64,000 bases of DNA from Paenibacillus sp. P25 (GTDB taxonomy: Bacteria > Bacillota > Bacilli > Paenibacillales > NBRC-103111): assembly GCA_024704175.1 (NCBI GenBank), contig CP085629.1, positions 7,190,001-7,254,000 on the forward strand, in the 5' to 3' direction. The translations under genes were made by a program, and so were the position numbers. Positions 1 through 8,589 of this stretch are shown here, piece by piece. A model generated the notes under the pieces. The model had not been told where the DNA came from. It saw only the letters and a list, made by a program, of their open reading frames with translations, and searched no databases. The number at the start of each line of letters is the position of its first letter. The stretch's first letter is position 1.

Positions 1-398
1 GCTCTGAAGTGAAGCAGGCTGCGGAATCGCTTATCGGCCGCGCCGATGCCTTCTATCTGACGCTGGATAATACGGTCATCAGTGCGGTGGACTCGGTTAT
101 CAAAATCGCCAACGATAAGAAAATTCCGCTCTTCTCCAGCGACCGTGATACGGTTGAGCGGGGAGCCGTTGCGACTTATGGCTTCAAATATTACGATCAC
201 GGGTACCAAGCGGGTAAAATGGCCGTTGAAATTCTGAAGAACGGCGCGAAGCCGGGCGATATGAAAGTGAGCTACCCGGATAAGTTGGACCTGATCATCA
301 ATACGGATGCGGCAAAAGCGCAGGGCGTGGAAGTTACCGATTCCATGAAGAATAAAATGCAGGATAAGAAGAATTTGCTGTCCGGAACAGCGAAATAA
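1..398 (+). CDS. ABC transporter substrate-binding protein, C-terminal part
   Basis: The reading frame is open from the window edge, so the gene begins upstream and only about 130 C-terminal residues are seen. The sequence fits the ABC_sub_bind family (TrpX-like, PF04392), extracellular lipoproteins that deliver a small solute to a permease; the segment with SSDRDTVERGAVATYGF and the repeated Asp/Asn-rich positions is typical of the ligand cleft in that family. It is followed 65 bases later by a matching permease and ATPase, so the three form one importer operon. The substrate cannot be told from this fragment; aromatic amino acids are known for some relatives. Confidence 0.8.
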   Translation, partial: SEVKQAAESLIGRADAFYLTLDNTVISAVDSVIKIANDKKIPLFSSDRDTVERGAVATYGFKYYDHGYQAGKMAVEILKNGAKPGDMKVSYPDKLDLIINTDAAKAQGVEVTDSMKNKMQDKKNLLSGTAK

Positions 399-463
399 AG
401 GTTTGCAGGGTGACCTTTTCATCATGGAAAGGTCATTCTTCATTCCTGGAAGGAGGAAAATCA

Positions 464-1381
464 ATGCTTTCTGCGTTAACCGGCTCGGTAGAGCTTGGTC
501 TGCTGTATGCAATCATGGCGCTTGGCGTGTATATAACCTTTCGCATATTGGATTTTCCCGACCTGACGGTAGACGGCAGCTTCACGACAGGAGGCGCCAT
601 CGCCTCGGTCATGATTGCCGGAGGCGGCTCACCGTCGCTTGCCACGGTTACCGCTTTTATCGGCGGTCTGGCGGCGGGAGCGATTACCGGGCCGCTTCAT
701 ACCAAGGGGAGAATCAATGCGCTTCTCTCCGGGATCTTGATGATGATCGCGCTGTACTCGGTCAATCTGCGAATTATGGAGAAGAAGGCGAATATATCGC
801 TGCTTGGGGTGGATACGCTTTTATCCAATATTTCCTTGCTGGTCGTCATGCCATTCGTGGTGCTCGTCATCAAGTTCGCGCTGGACTGGTTCCTGCATAC
901 GGACCTCGGCATGGCGCTGCGTGCGACAGGGGACAACCCGCGGATGATCCGCAGCTTCGGCGTGAATACGCATTCCACCATTATTGTCGGGATCAGCCTT
1001 TCCAACGGCTTGGTTGCTATGTCCGGTGCGCTTATCGCGCAGTACCAGGGGTTTGCTGATATTACGATGGGCATCGGGATGATCGTGATTGGTCTCGCTT
1101 CCGTCATTATCGGGGAGGCGCTCTTCGGGGCGCGCACTGTGATTAGAGCAACCCTGGCGGTTGTGCTGGGCGCCATTATTTACCGCCTGGTCGTGGCGCT
1201 GGCCATCCGGATCGGTCTGGAGCCGACCGACATGAAGCTGATGACGGCGCTCATCGTTATCGTGGCGTTGACCCTGCCGATGATCCGCGGCTCCCTGCGG
1301 CAAAAGGCGACGGTCCGCAAACGCGCGGCGGAGCTGGAAGTGGCCAGCGTGTCGAAGCTGTCCTCGGGAGGTGAGCGCTGA
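464..1381 (+). CDS. ABC transporter permease (BPD_transp_2 type)
   Basis: This 305-residue membrane protein starts at the ATG at 464, with AGGAGG about eight bases upstream; an in-frame GTG at 410 lacks such a site. About eight or nine hydrophobic segments are visible, and the N-terminal stretch GVYITFRILDFPDLTVDGSF marks the permease type that partners TrpX-like binding proteins (COG4120). It would form the membrane channel of the importer. The stop overlaps the first base of the next ATG (TGATG-type junction), which indicates translational coupling to the ATPase. The gene is intact. Confidence 0.87.
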   Translation: MLSALTGSVELGLLYAIMALGVYITFRILDFPDLTVDGSFTTGGAIASVMIAGGGSPSLATVTAFIGGLAAGAITGPLHTKGRINALLSGILMMIALYSVNLRIMEKKANISLLGVDTLLSNISLLVVMPFVVLVIKFALDWFLHTDLGMALRATGDNPRMIRSFGVNTHSTIIVGISLSNGLVAMSGALIAQYQGFADITMGIGMIVIGLASVIIGEALFGARTVIRATLAVVLGAIIYRLVVALAIRIGLEPTDMKLMTALIVIVALTLPMIRGSLRQKATVRKRAAELEVASVSKLSSGGER

Positions 1382-2174
1382 TGCTGAGAATCGAGCAGGT
1401 ATCGAAGCTGTTCAACCCCGGTACGCCGGATGAGAAGGTGGCGCTGTCGGGCATCAACCTGCATTTGCGCGAAGCCGATTTCGTCACGGTCATCGGCAGC
1501 AACGGCGCAGGCAAATCGACGCTGATGAACATCATTTCGGGCGTGATGACGCCGGATCTGGGCAAGGTGTCAATCGGCGGGAACTCCGTCGGGCCGATGC
1601 CGGAGCACCGCCGAAGCCAGTGGATCGGCCGGGTGTTCCAGGACCCGATGGCCGGCACGGCGCCGACGATGACGATTGAAGAGAACCTCGCTATGGCTTA
1701 CAAGCGGGGAAACCGAGAGGCTTGTCCATCGGTGTAACGGGCAAGAAGCGGGCGATGTTCCGCGAGCAGCTCAGCCGTCTCGGCATCGGGCTCGAGAACC
1801 GTCTGAACGCCAAGGTCGGGCTGCTCTCCGGCGGGGAGAGGCAGGCGCTCAGCCTGCTGATGGCGACGTTCACGGAGCCCCGCATCCTGCTGCTGGACGA
1901 GCATACCGCTGCGCTCGACCCGTCCCGGGCCGAGCTGATTACGCGTCTCACCAAGCAGATCGTGGAAGAGCTGAAGCTCACCACCCTGATGGTGACGCAC
2001 AACATGGAACAGGCCATCCGCCTCGGCAACCGGTTGATCATGATGGACAAGGGCCGCATCATTCTGGATGTGCCGGAGTCCGAGAAGCCGGGCCTTACAG
2101 TGGAAGGACTGCTGCAGGAATTCGCACGGATCCGCGGCGAGAAGTTCGTCGATGACCGCGTCGTGCTGGGATAA
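1381..2174 (+). CDS. ABC transporter ATP-binding protein (one frameshift)
   Basis: This is the cytoplasmic ATPase of the importer. Visible motifs in order are Walker A GSNGAGKST, the Q-loop at VFQDP, the signature LSGGERQALS, Walker B ILLLDEHTAALD and the H-loop THN. The length of about 264 residues is normal (COG1101). The frame changes at 1706-1709: adding one G to the run of four G restores the continuous protein KRGKPRGLSIGVTG. I therefore read it as one functional gene with a sequence error; a true frameshift mutation would leave a 118-residue stub without signature or Walker B. It is the last gene of the operon before a terminator. Confidence 0.85.
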
Positions 2175-2180
2175 GAGGAA

Positions 2181-2213
2181 GACCACGGAGTTTTGGGACG
2201 CCGTGGTCTTTTT
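2181..2213 (+). terminator. Rho-independent terminator of the ABC operon
   Basis: An eight-base stem GACCACGG / CCGTGGTC with a 12-base loop is followed directly by five T. It lies seven bases after the ATPase stop. Confidence 0.85.
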
Positions 2214-2426
2214 GCATTTTTCCCGGTGGGGTGCCGTACCTTGTCCGGGTAGGAATGGAGAGCGCGGCTTCCCCTATCGATCCGGAGAATCGCCCTTTTC
2301 CGTTCGTTCTCCAGCAACAACGATATTTTGCACCGTTAATGGTTGAAAGCCCGAACCATTCGGCAGATTAAGTTGTTCATGGCAACGCTAGGCTATCTCC
2401 AATCAGCCGGGTGCTCTCAAGAACGG

Positions 2427-3640
2427 CTAGAGAACCTTCACCCATTCGTCGGTTATTCCGCGAATATGATACCAGGTCTCACCATCGGGGGATACCCATT
2501 TTTCGTAAGCCTGCACGGTTTGGGGAGCATAAAAGCCCTTGAGGTGAGACAGTTCCCCGTCAGTGGAAAACGGAACGTTTCGCTGTCCTGGGTCAGCTCG
2601 ATCGTCTCGTCGGTCTTCACGATCCCTTCCGGACGCTCAAGCAGGGCTCGCTTCGGATTAACCCAGACCTCCCCATGAGTCGTACGGATATGCACCCAAT
2701 CGCCCGTGGCCTCGAAAGCCTGGTACGTACCGGGGTCCAGCCAGTCCTTGCCGTCTAGATTCACCGCAGGCTCCTGGAAATAACGCGTTGCCGTCTTCAG
2801 GAGGAAAGCATCATTCACCTCCCGGTATTCGCGAAGGGCCGGATGCACCGGAGCCACCCAGCGCTCGCCATGTCCGGTCTGGAGTCGGTACCAAACCGAA
2901 CCCCATGGACCGTTCCGGTGGTCCCATTCGCCGGTAACCTGAACGACCTGCGGCTGCACTTCCTCGACATCGGAACTGGCCACGAACGGATGCGGGTACA
3001 GCTTCTCCGGCCCGGTCAGCTTCAGGTCGTAGGAAACCTGATTCGCATGAACATCCTCGAGGAAATCCGGGTTCGGAATCCATCTCGTCCCCAGCTTCGT
3101 ATCAATCCGGTACCATATGCCGCTGCTTGCGTTAGCGCCGGTCGCATTGACGGCTTGAAACGGGGCGTACGAAAGCGACCCGGTCACGTGCAGAGGCTGG
3201 GGGGCCAGCCGGACATCAGTCAAAGCGTCTTTAGCCGGCTTATCGAAAACCGCGGTTTCTCGTACGATGGTGGCGGTCCGGTCTTCTTCCTTGAAGCCGC
3301 CGTTGATCAACCGCTGATCCTGCTTGATCCATTGGTCGCCCAACCAGGTTTCAATCTCAAACCACTGGTCTTTGCCCGAAGAATCATCTTTTTCTTTAGC
3401 GTCGATGACTCGAACCGTCTGCAGCCCGCTTACGATGCCGACAGGCTTCGCGGAATCATCCGGCTTGCTGTAAATCGGCGCATCCTCCACCACGAATACG
3501 GCGACCGTCTTCAAGTAAAAAGCCGCCGCCGTGATCGGGAACGCCGACAGGCAAGCGGCCAGCAGTCCTGCCGCGGCGGCACAACGTACGAAATGCCCAT
3601 AGCCTTGAATGATGATCACCATCTTTCCTTTTTTTAACAA
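2427..3640 (-). CDS. Secreted protein with five SH3-like repeats (one frameshift)
   Basis: I do not recognise a named family. An N-terminal hydrophobic stretch with small residues and an AAA end looks like a signal peptide. The mature part has about five repeats of roughly 65 residues, each ending in a W-Y/F-x-I-x-T-x-x-G-x-x-W pattern (for example WFEIETWLGDQW, WYRIDTKLGTRW, WYRLQTGHGERW). This is the usual look of bacterial SH3/GW cell-wall-binding modules. The last repeat is split by a frameshift at the A-run 2567-2570 (TTTT on the coding strand). The other frame continues to a stop at 2427 and restores the pattern (WYHIRGITDEW). The start is a TTG at 3640 or the ATG at 3622. Confidence 0.65.
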
Positions 3641-3792
3641 ATACGCTTAAAAAGGTAAAGAAGTTGCGGTGAAATCCGCAAGAACGGGCCAGACCTCGAG
3701 TAAAAAATTCGTTAAGAAAGTCATGCAACGATTCTTCCTCATGCAGCGTCTATTAAGCTGGAATGTGAAATGAATGGAGGAGTGGGTCCCGG

Positions 3793-4449
3793 ATGGGCAA
3801 AAGAATACATAGAAGCATACGCACAGCTCTGGCTATCATCATAGGCTGTGCCATCTCCGGTCAAGCGTTGGCCGAGACGAAAGGATTTCAAGATGTCGAT
3901 ACCGCTAATCCTTATGCCCGCTATATCCTGGAGCTTCAAACGAAGGGAGTCGTAGAGGGAGTGGACGGGGAAAACTTCAATCCCACCGTCGCGGTTACAA
4001 GAGCTGAATTTGTAAAAATGCTGGTTATCGCTTTCGATCTTCCGCTCGACACCCGGCACTTTCATTTCTTCGATTTAGACGGACATTGGGCGGCCAACTA
4101 TGTCCAAACGGCATGGATCCATGGCGTGGTTTCCGATGCCGGCGATTACACTTTTTCCCCGGACAAGCCGCTTCAGCGCCAGGAAGCCGCCGTGATGGTC
4201 TGGAATCTGCTCAAGTTTCTAGGAGCGACACCAACCGAACAACCGCTGAAACTGCCGGATTCGGTCGACGACGGGGCCAAAGAAGGCGTTACCGAGGTCT
4301 TGGCGAGAAATTTGTTTGCTCTCCCTTTCAAAGAAGGCGGCTTCCAGCACGATCTAAGCCGCGAGGAAGCGGCCGCGCTCGTGGAATCGTCGGTGGAGCT
4401 TAAGTTTGACAAGAAGCCCATCGAGCGGCCTCCCCAATATCAAAACTGA
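3793..4449 (+). CDS. SLH-domain protein, secreted
   Basis: The 218-residue product has a signal peptide ending near SGQALA-ETKG and then three S-layer-homology-like modules. The first two show the usual FxDV..........G.V.G.....F.P...VTRAEF signature (GFQDVDTAN, VTRAEFVKML; FFDLDGHWA, LQRQEAAVMV); the third is more divergent (LSREEAAALV). SLH modules bind pyruvylated secondary cell-wall polymers, so the protein probably sits on the wall. No other domain is present, so it may be a bare anchor. A GGAGG site precedes the ATG at 3793, and the gene is divergent from the SH3-repeat gene, which suggests a shared wall-related role. Confidence 0.8.
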   Translation: MGKRIHRSIRTALAIIIGCAISGQALAETKGFQDVDTANPYARYILELQTKGVVEGVDGENFNPTVAVTRAEFVKMLVIAFDLPLDTRHFHFFDLDGHWAANYVQTAWIHGVVSDAGDYTFSPDKPLQRQEAAVMVWNLLKFLGATPTEQPLKLPDSVDDGAKEGVTEVLARNLFALPFKEGGFQHDLSREEAAALVESSVELKFDKKPIERPPQYQN

Positions 4450-4503
4450 GCCCACAGAAGATCGCTTACCCCAAACACGGGTTTTTGCCTGTAGATCAGC
4501 CCA

Positions 4504-5110
4504 TCATTCCACCTTCGCCCCGAAGGAACGGGCGAAGAGAATCGTCTGCGCTGCATCAAGCTTCACGCCTTTGACGTCGAGCGATCGGAAGTCGACGCCG
4601 TCCATCACAGCCCCGCGCAGGTCGGCGCCGGCCAGGCGCGCCTTGGCCAGGTTGGCCCGGGTCAGATCGGCTCCGCGGAGATCGGCCTTGTCCAGCTTGC
4701 TCTCGTACAAATCCGCCTCCGTGAAACGGATGCCCCGCAAGTCCTGCTTCGTGAGGTTGGCGAAACGCAGATGCGTGTAGGACCAGTCGCCGCCCTGAAG
4801 GGTAACGCCGTCCAGGTGAGCCTCGGTGAAATCGGAGCCTACCATTTTACACTCCGCGAATTTCACGACGAACAGATTGGCCCCCGTAAACCGGCAGTTG
4901 GTGAACGCGGACCCCATATGCACCGAAGCATTGAGCTCGCGCCCCGGTAAAATCGCAATCGATAAACCCACAGCCGTACGTCTGGCTCTCCTCCAGCCTT
5001 GTGCCGCGAAAGCGGCACCGGATAAAGCTGCAGCTCCGCGGCTCGCCGTCCCGCAGATCGGCTCCGCTGAAGTCGGTCTCGATATACTGCTGCCCGTTGT
5101 GGGAATACAT
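4504..5110 (-). CDS. Pentapeptide-repeat protein (one frameshift)
   Basis: Successive A(D/N)LxG-like pentapeptides cover most of the protein (ADLYES, ADLRGADLTRANLAKA, ADLRGAVM), predicting a right-handed quadrilateral beta-helix. The N-terminal part (DFSGADLRDGEP, CRFRGTRLEE, CDFTG) is in another frame; removing one G from the GGGG on the coding strand at 4942-4945 joins the two into DFTGRELNAS. The start is set at the ATG at 5110, preceded by a GGAG at eight bases. Known members include Qnr/McbG-like gyrase protectors and many of unknown role; nothing here decides the function. Confidence 0.75.
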
Positions 5111-5275
5111 GAGGTTCACTCCGATCCATGGAATAGGCCATATCAAATCAACTATAGTGGAGCCTCGGCTTGAATTCAAGCTTCACGAAGCGAATAACAA
5201 TCGGGACCGGGTGGGACATTACTTCTGGGGAAAAAGGCAGGTAAAGGCAAAAACAACAGCCGAGGAGGGATACCC

Positions 5276-6064
5276 ATTCTGAGCCAACGCATCATTTCCG
5301 CCTGCATCGCCGCGGCCCTTCTTTGCGCCGTTCCACTTCATGCCGCGGCGGCGGATAAGACGGGCGGGCCGCACCATTTTGGCTTCCGCAAGAGCGTGAA
5401 CCACCGGCTCCCGTCCATCGACGAGGAAGGCTTCAAGGGCGCACTGCAAAAAAATGAAGCGATTTTCCTGGGGGATACATCCAAGAAAGAACTGTACCTC
5501 ACCTTTGACAACGGGTACGAGAACGGCTACACGCCGAAGGTGCTCGATGTGCTGAAGGAACGGAAGGTGCCGGCCATCTTCTTCGTCACGGGGCATTATT
5601 TGAAGGACAAGCCGGAGTTGGTGAAGCGCATGACGGAGGAAGGCCATCTGGTAGGCAATCATTCGTGGAGCCATCCCGACATGTCGCAAATTTCGGACGG
5701 GCAGATCCAAACGGAGCTGGATCAGGTGAAGGACGAAATCATCCGGCTGACGGGGCAAAAGGAAGTCCGCTACCTTCGTCCGCCGCGGGGCATCTTCAGC
5801 GAACGGACGCTGGCGGTCAGCCGAAGCCTGGGCTATACGAACGTCTTCTGGTCGATCGCTTACAAGGACTGGGACACGAAGGACCAGAAGGGGGCGGCCT
5901 ACGCTTATGAGAAGGTGATGAGCCAGCTTCACCCCGGCGCAGTAATCCTGCTGCATTCCGTCTCCAAGGACAATGCGGAGGCGCTTGGAAGAATCATCGA
6001 CGAAGCCCGGAAGCAAGGGTATGAATTCAAGAGCCTGGACGAATTGACGGTCAAAACCTACTAG
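5276..6064 (+). CDS. pdaA: Delta-lactam-biosynthetic polysaccharide deacetylase (PdaA)
   Basis: The protein matches PdaA, which removes the acetyl group from N-acetylmuramic acid during cortex muramic-delta-lactam formation in sporulation. Seen motifs are LTFDNGYENGYTPKVLDVL (catalytic Asp), HSWSHPDM (metal His), RPPRGIF and the late LLHSVSKDNAEAL. The N-terminal FxxSVNHRxP motif is also characteristic. The first in-frame ATG/GTG lies at 5396, inside the conserved domain, but the open frame extends back to a clean signal peptide (QRIISACIAAALLCAVPLHA). A strong GAGGAGG at 5262-5268 then points to a non-standard start, ATT at 5276 or CTG at 5279, or to one miscalled base there. Confidence 0.87.
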   Translation: MLSQRIISACIAAALLCAVPLHAAAADKTGGPHHFGFRKSVNHRLPSIDEEGFKGALQKNEAIFLGDTSKKELYLTFDNGYENGYTPKVLDVLKERKVPAIFFVTGHYLKDKPELVKRMTEEGHLVGNHSWSHPDMSQISDGQIQTELDQVKDEIIRLTGQKEVRYLRPPRGIFSERTLAVSRSLGYTNVFWSIAYKDWDTKDQKGAAYAYEKVMSQLHPGAVILLHSVSKDNAEALGRIIDEARKQGYEFKSLDELTVKTY

Positions 6065-6106
6065 CCCGTCCAAGGCAAAAGGCGCTGGATGCCGCCGCAG
6101 ACAAAG

Positions 6107-6135
6107 AGCCCGCCTCCTTCCCCGGAGAGCGGGCT
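6107..6135 (-). terminator. Terminator hairpin of the YkuD gene
   Basis: A seven-base stem AGCCCGC / GCGGGCT lies just past the YkuD stop; read on the minus strand it is followed by TCTTT. The T tract is short, so it is a modest call. Confidence 0.5.
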
Positions 6136-6147
6136 ATCCGACTGGCA

Positions 6148-6483
6148 TCAGGGCCGAATCGTCACAGGCGTACCTATGGGTACACGGGCGGCAAGCGCCA
6201 GGACATCGGCATTGTACATGCGGATGCAGCCGTGCGAGACCGCCTGACCGATGGAAGCCGGATTGTTCGTGCCGTGGATGCCGTAATGGGGCTTCGATAA
6301 GCCCATCCACATCGCTCCGAACGGACCGCCCGGATGCGGGACTTTACTTACGATTCGATAATGTCCGACCGGCGACTGCATCAGCATGCGGCCGATGGCA
6401 ATCGGGTAAGTGCTCACAACGCGTTCATTCTGGAGCAAAGACAATCTCCGATCGGACAAGTCGACAACGATTCGGTAGGCCAT
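6148..6483 (-). CDS. L,D-transpeptidase (YkuD domain)
   Basis: This 111-residue protein consists of a YkuD catalytic domain only. The catalytic motif is complete: HGTNN near the middle and SHGCIRMYN toward the C terminus, with the nucleophilic Cys in SHGCIR. These enzymes make 3-3 cross-links in peptidoglycan or modify spore cortex. The start is the ATG at 6483 (MAYRIVVDLSDRRL) with GGAGG about nine bases upstream, rather than the longer open frame. It has no signal peptide or LysM domain. Its convergent neighbour is pdaA, also a wall-modifying enzyme. Confidence 0.87.
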   Translation of the reverse strand: MAYRIVVDLSDRRLSLLQNERVVSTYPIAIGRMLMQSPVGHYRIVSKVPHPGGPFGAMWMGLSKPHYGIHGTNNPASIGQAVSHGCIRMYNADVLALAARVPIGTPVTIRP

Positions 6484-6596
6484 GCCGTCATTCCTCCGCA
6501 CTCTGCTGGGTTCTATGCTATAACCTATGCACAGCGGCCGCTTCGTGTATGGGGCAAACACCCGGTCCTCCGGAAAAAATGCAGGCCGCCTTTACT

Positions 6597-7077
6597 TTAC
6601 ATTGTGTCCCAGTACCAGATAGCGTACAGCGTGTCCTTGTCCAGCCCGTGGCCGCACAGCTTCAGCGTCTGGACGATATTTCCCCGGTGATGGCTTTCGT
6701 GGGCGATCATATAGCTGATCCCGGGGATCAGCCCCTTTTAAAGGCACGGAAGGGATGTCCCCCCTCGGCATACTGACGGATGAACAATGCCATATGTTCG
6801 CCGGAAGCCGCCAGGCAGGCTTTCAAAAGCTCTCGGTCCAGCGGTTCGTTCATGCTCAGCTTCCTTACCTCGCCGGGCAGCGGATAGCGCCAATGGATCA
6901 GCTTGTCGCAGCGCAGATTATGCACATGCGCGAACTGCTTGGCCGGCGTTCCCCGCCGCGCTTGGACAGCGTGCACTCCAGTCCTTCTTCGGCTATCCGG
7001 TCCAGCAAATAGAGATGAATTCGGTTGTTCGTGTTCCAGGCCTCGGCCAATTCTTCGATCCAGCCGGTTTGCTCCAT
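6597..7077 (-). CDS. DinB family protein (two frameshifts)
   Basis: A four-helix-bundle DinB/DfsB-type metal protein, probably an enzyme using bacillithiol or another thiol or of unknown role. The three metal His can be seen in FAHVHNLR and HESHHRGN. The full protein (MEQTGWIEELAEAW ... YAIWYWDTM) is recovered by adding one G at the C/G run 6951-6954 and one A at the T/A run 6736-6739. The start is the ATG at 7077 with GGAGA six bases upstream. It lies 23 bases downstream of the HxlR regulator gene, so the two are probably one transcript. Confidence 0.72.
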
Positions 7078-7100
7078 ACGGATTCTCCTTCAGATATGGA

Positions 7101-7484
7101 TTACTTCGCTCCGTCTTCGCGGACGGATTGGGCCGCGCAGCTTACTTCCGTCCGGTAGGTTTCTCCCCACAGCTTCATCTGCTGGATGATGGGTCTCAGC
7201 GTTTCCCCAGCGGGGTCAGCGAATATTCGACCTTGGGAGGCACCTGCTGATACACCTCGCGGTGAATCAAGCCGTCCCTCTCCAGCTCTCTCAGCTGCAG
7301 CGTCAGCATCCGCTGGGTAATGGTGGGGCAAATTTTGCGGAATTCGTTGAAGCGCTTGGTCCCGTCCAGCAGATGGTACAGCAAGCACGCCCTTCCATTT
7401 TCCGCCGATGACATCCAGGGTAAATTCCACAGGGCGACCTTCGGCAATCGCCGGGGTACCGTAGCCGTTGTTCCGGTCTCTCAT
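7101..7484 (-). CDS. HxlR family transcriptional regulator (two compensating shifts)
   Basis: A winged-helix HxlR regulator. The signature VIGGKWKACLLYHLLDGTKRF, recognition-helix region ITQRMLTLQLRELERDGL and the wing VPPKVEYSLTPLG are all present, but the middle lies in another frame from both ends. Removing one G at 7390-7392 and adding one at 7205-7208 gives a continuous protein of about 127 residues, the usual HxlR size, so two opposite homopolymer errors are the simplest reading. The ATG at 7484 has AGGAAG seven bases upstream. Such regulators often respond to aldehydes, quinones or thiol stress; the DinB gene downstream is the likely target. Confidence 0.78.
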   Translation of the reverse strand: MRDRNNGYGTPAIAEGRPVEFTLDVIGGKWKGVLAVPSAGRDQALQRIPQNLPHHYPADADAAAERAGEGRLDSPRGVSAGASQGRIFADPAGETLRPIIQQMKLWGETYRTEVSCAAQSVREDGAK

Positions 7485-7701
7485 GGTTTATCTTCCTTTC
7501 ACGGTATGCAAATGGATGCTACATCACATGAATGTGCATACTTACTAATCTGCATTTTAGCATATATAATCGGCTCATCAAAACGAAATCCACAGTCATG
7601 CGACAAAGAAAGGGTAGATGCAGCGGTACGCGGGCCGCCCATGCCAAGCCGGAAACGGGCCGGACGATAGGGAAGATCGTACTGGAAGGCTTCTAAGCCT
7701 G

Positions 7702-7738
7702 CAAAAAATCCGCCGCGCCGCGAATAGCGGGGGCGGAT
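7702..7738 (-). terminator. Terminator of the AbrB-like gene
   Basis: On the minus strand an ATCCGCC / GGCGGAT stem is followed by a run of six T, ten bases after the AbrB-like stop. Confidence 0.8.
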
Positions 7739-7747
7739 GAAGCACCA

Positions 7748-8201
7748 TTACAGACAAGATGTGCAGATCTGCTTGCCCTTGAAAAACCGGTTGTTGTCAA
7801 TGCTTCCGCAAAACAGGCGACCGGGGGCATATTTCTTCAGGATCACCGTGGTCTCGTCAATGTAGATTTCGAGCCCGTCCCCAACCTCTATGCCGAGCAG
7901 CTCGCGGAGCTCGATCGGAAGGACGACGCGGCCGAGCGAATCCACCTCGCGCACGATCCCTGATCGGCCTGCGGCCCGATTCCTGGGGCGGTGCCGATTT
8001 TCTTTCCGGCGGATGAATGACCTCTGCGGCGGCGGCCACTTCCTTATGGTCTACGGCCTGCAGCTTAGGCTGAGGCTCAGACGCGATTTCCTGTTTCAGA
8101 CGGTTATTCCGGTTCAAATGATAATGCCTCGCACAAAAGCCTTTTGCATAATACCTGTTCGTACAGCCTTCAATTTGACATTTGCGGTCTTCCATCTTCA
8201 A
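7748..8201 (-). CDS. AbrB-like regulator with N-terminal Cys/His cluster (one frameshift)
   Basis: The C-terminal half is a SpoVT/AbrB swapped-hairpin DNA-binding domain, very close to AbrB: VREVDSLGRVVLPIELREL, then a DALEIYVD-like segment and LKKYAPG. After it come CGSIDNN...CTSC, two pairs of Cys that could bind zinc. Upstream, about 80 residues carry another Cys/His cluster (CQIEGCTNRYYAKGFCARHYH) and a low-complexity linker. The two halves are in different frames; removing one G from the GGG at 7958-7960 gives PIRIVREVDSLGR. If right, this is an AbrB fold with a second, N-terminal metal site, probably a transition-state type repressor. Confidence 0.72.
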
Positions 8202-8589
8202 GCTCCTCCTTCAATCGTTGGGCATCATAGGAATGTTATCTCGGTTTCGTTAAGGTCCCTCCCCGTCTCCCCGTTCTCGCGTTAGTGCGATTCGGCAAAT
8301 ATGACTGGATATAACAATTTTGCCAATAATATAAGCGCTGATGCTATTATAGCAATAAACCGGAAAAATGAAATCGCCGATATGCTAAAATTACCGTAAA
8401 ATTCGGCGTTTTTTTTGCCGAACAAGCGAACGGCCGGCCGGGCGGACCGGGTTAGCAGGGCGGCCGCCCGAGGGTAATGGAAGAGAAGGGATGCCGCGCC
8501 GCCGAACTGGACCGGCATGGCCTTAAGATGGTAGATTATTTTTATCAGAAGCTTTTCTTCTATGAAACAATCACAGGGAGGGATCAAGC
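8202..8589 (+). other. Gene-free stretch upstream of msrAB
   Basis: No convincing gene is seen. An AT-rich segment around 8290-8400 should hold the msrAB promoter but I cannot fix it with confidence. A TTCGGC / GCCGAA inverted repeat at 8402-8422 has eight T in its loop. The minus-strand open frame over this region overlaps the msrAB start and has no homology that I recognise. Confidence 0.4.

Noticed and set aside
2843..3637. A long plus-strand open frame opposite the SH3-repeat gene
   Set aside because: It is the mirror of a real gene with repeats and signal peptide; its translation has no coding character. The same applies to many long frames opposite high-GC genes in this window.
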